Assembly: GCA_028823435.1 (NCBI GenBank)
Contig: JAPKBK010000098.1
Span: 1 to 6,765 of the forward strand
Source of the DNA: Flavobacteriales bacterium
GTDB taxonomy: Bacteria; Bacteroidota; Bacteroidia; Flavobacteriales_D; Sanyastnellaceae
Direction: 5' to 3'
DNA length: 6,765 bases
Shown here: piece after piece, positions 6,577-6,765 of the stretch
How positions within the stretch are numbered: position 1 is the stretch's first letter
Layout: each line of letters starts with the position of its first letter
Made by a program: the position numbers and the translations under genes
Notes under the pieces: generated by a model
The model's input: only the letters and a program-made list of their open reading frames with translations
The model's database searches: none
What the model was told of the DNA's origin: nothing

Positions 6577-6765
6577 TTCCCGATGAATTTGGGTGCTCTT
6601 TTTTCTAAGAACGACGCGACTCCTTCTGCGTAATCTTCAGATTCAGCAGCTCGGAACTGGTAATCTAATTCCAAATCCAATTGTTCATCTAAATCTGAGT
6701 TCATGCCTTTGTGAAATGCCGCTTTTGTAAGTCCCAGAGCATACGTGGGCATTTCAGAGAGCCTT
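6573..6765 (-). CDS. Enoyl-CoA hydratase/isomerase family protein, PaaG-like (only the C-terminus in window)
   Basis: Only the last 63 residues are present; the gene continues upstream beyond the window edge. The visible part reads ALGLTKAAFHKGMNSDLDEQ, then LDLELDYQFRAA, and ends EGVASFLEKRAPKFIGK. This is the characteristic C-terminal end of crotonase-fold enoyl-CoA hydratases and isomerases. The LDEQLDLE segment, the aromatic-then-Gln sequence and the EGV-x-x-FLEKR-x-P-x-F-x-G ending fit the PaaG-like (ring-epoxide/enoyl-CoA isomerase) branch best. The oxyanion-hole and acid-base residues are outside the window, so substrate and reaction cannot be assigned and generic fatty-acid enoyl-CoA hydratase remains possible. 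The TGA stop (6575-6573) overlaps the ATG of the DUF551-like gene by 4 bp, so the two form an operon. Confidence 0.85.
   Translation of the reverse strand, partial: RLSEMPTYALGLTKAAFHKGMNSDLDEQLDLELDYQFRAAESEDYAEGVASFLEKRAPKFIGK

Overview
The window looks like chromosomal DNA of a Bacteroidota species, most likely in the Flavobacteriales and related to marine Cryomorphaceae or Crocinitomicaceae. This placement is an inference. It rests on a type IX secretion (T9SS) type A sorting domain, a FAS1 surface lipoprotein, a TAnnTTTG promoter element, A/T-rich leaders without Shine-Dalgarno sequences, and ATP-dependent PEP carboxykinase and malate dehydrogenase sequences of the type common in that phylum. 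No mobile element, CRISPR array, tRNA or rRNA is visible. The gene packing is dense; the only gap above 20 bp is the 121-bp divergent promoter region at 3821-3941.

Layout: (1) Positions 1-855 (+) hold the 3' part of mdh, followed by an intrinsic terminator at 895-924. (2) Positions 874-3820 (-) hold a two-gene unit. It runs from a fasciclin-domain lipoprotein (3820-3188) into a large FG-GAP/VCBS beta-propeller protein with a T9SS C-terminal domain (3180-874). The end of that second gene contains the mdh terminator. (3) Positions 3821-3941 are a divergent control region with a good Bacteroidota -7 element facing pckA and a cluster of TTGT/ACAA half-sites. (4) Positions 3942-6295 (+) hold pckA and, 14 bp later, rsmE. 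(5) Positions 6301-6765 (-) hold a DUF551-like small protein. Its start codon overlaps by 4 bp the stop of an upstream PaaG-like enoyl-CoA hydratase/isomerase that is cut by the window edge.

Functionally, MDH (malate to oxaloacetate) and PckA (oxaloacetate to PEP) together form the entry to gluconeogenesis from TCA intermediates. The two genes are separated only by the oppositely oriented envelope/secretion pair. RsmE (16S rRNA m3U1498 methyltransferase) is a housekeeping gene probably carried on the pckA transcript. The lipoprotein and FG-GAP pair are predicted to be surface-exposed or secreted, perhaps in adhesion. I see no clear undescribed system. The points most worth a second look are the terminator embedded in the T9SS sorting domain, the possible operator upstream of pckA, the surface-protein gene pair, and the DUF551/crotonase translational coupling.
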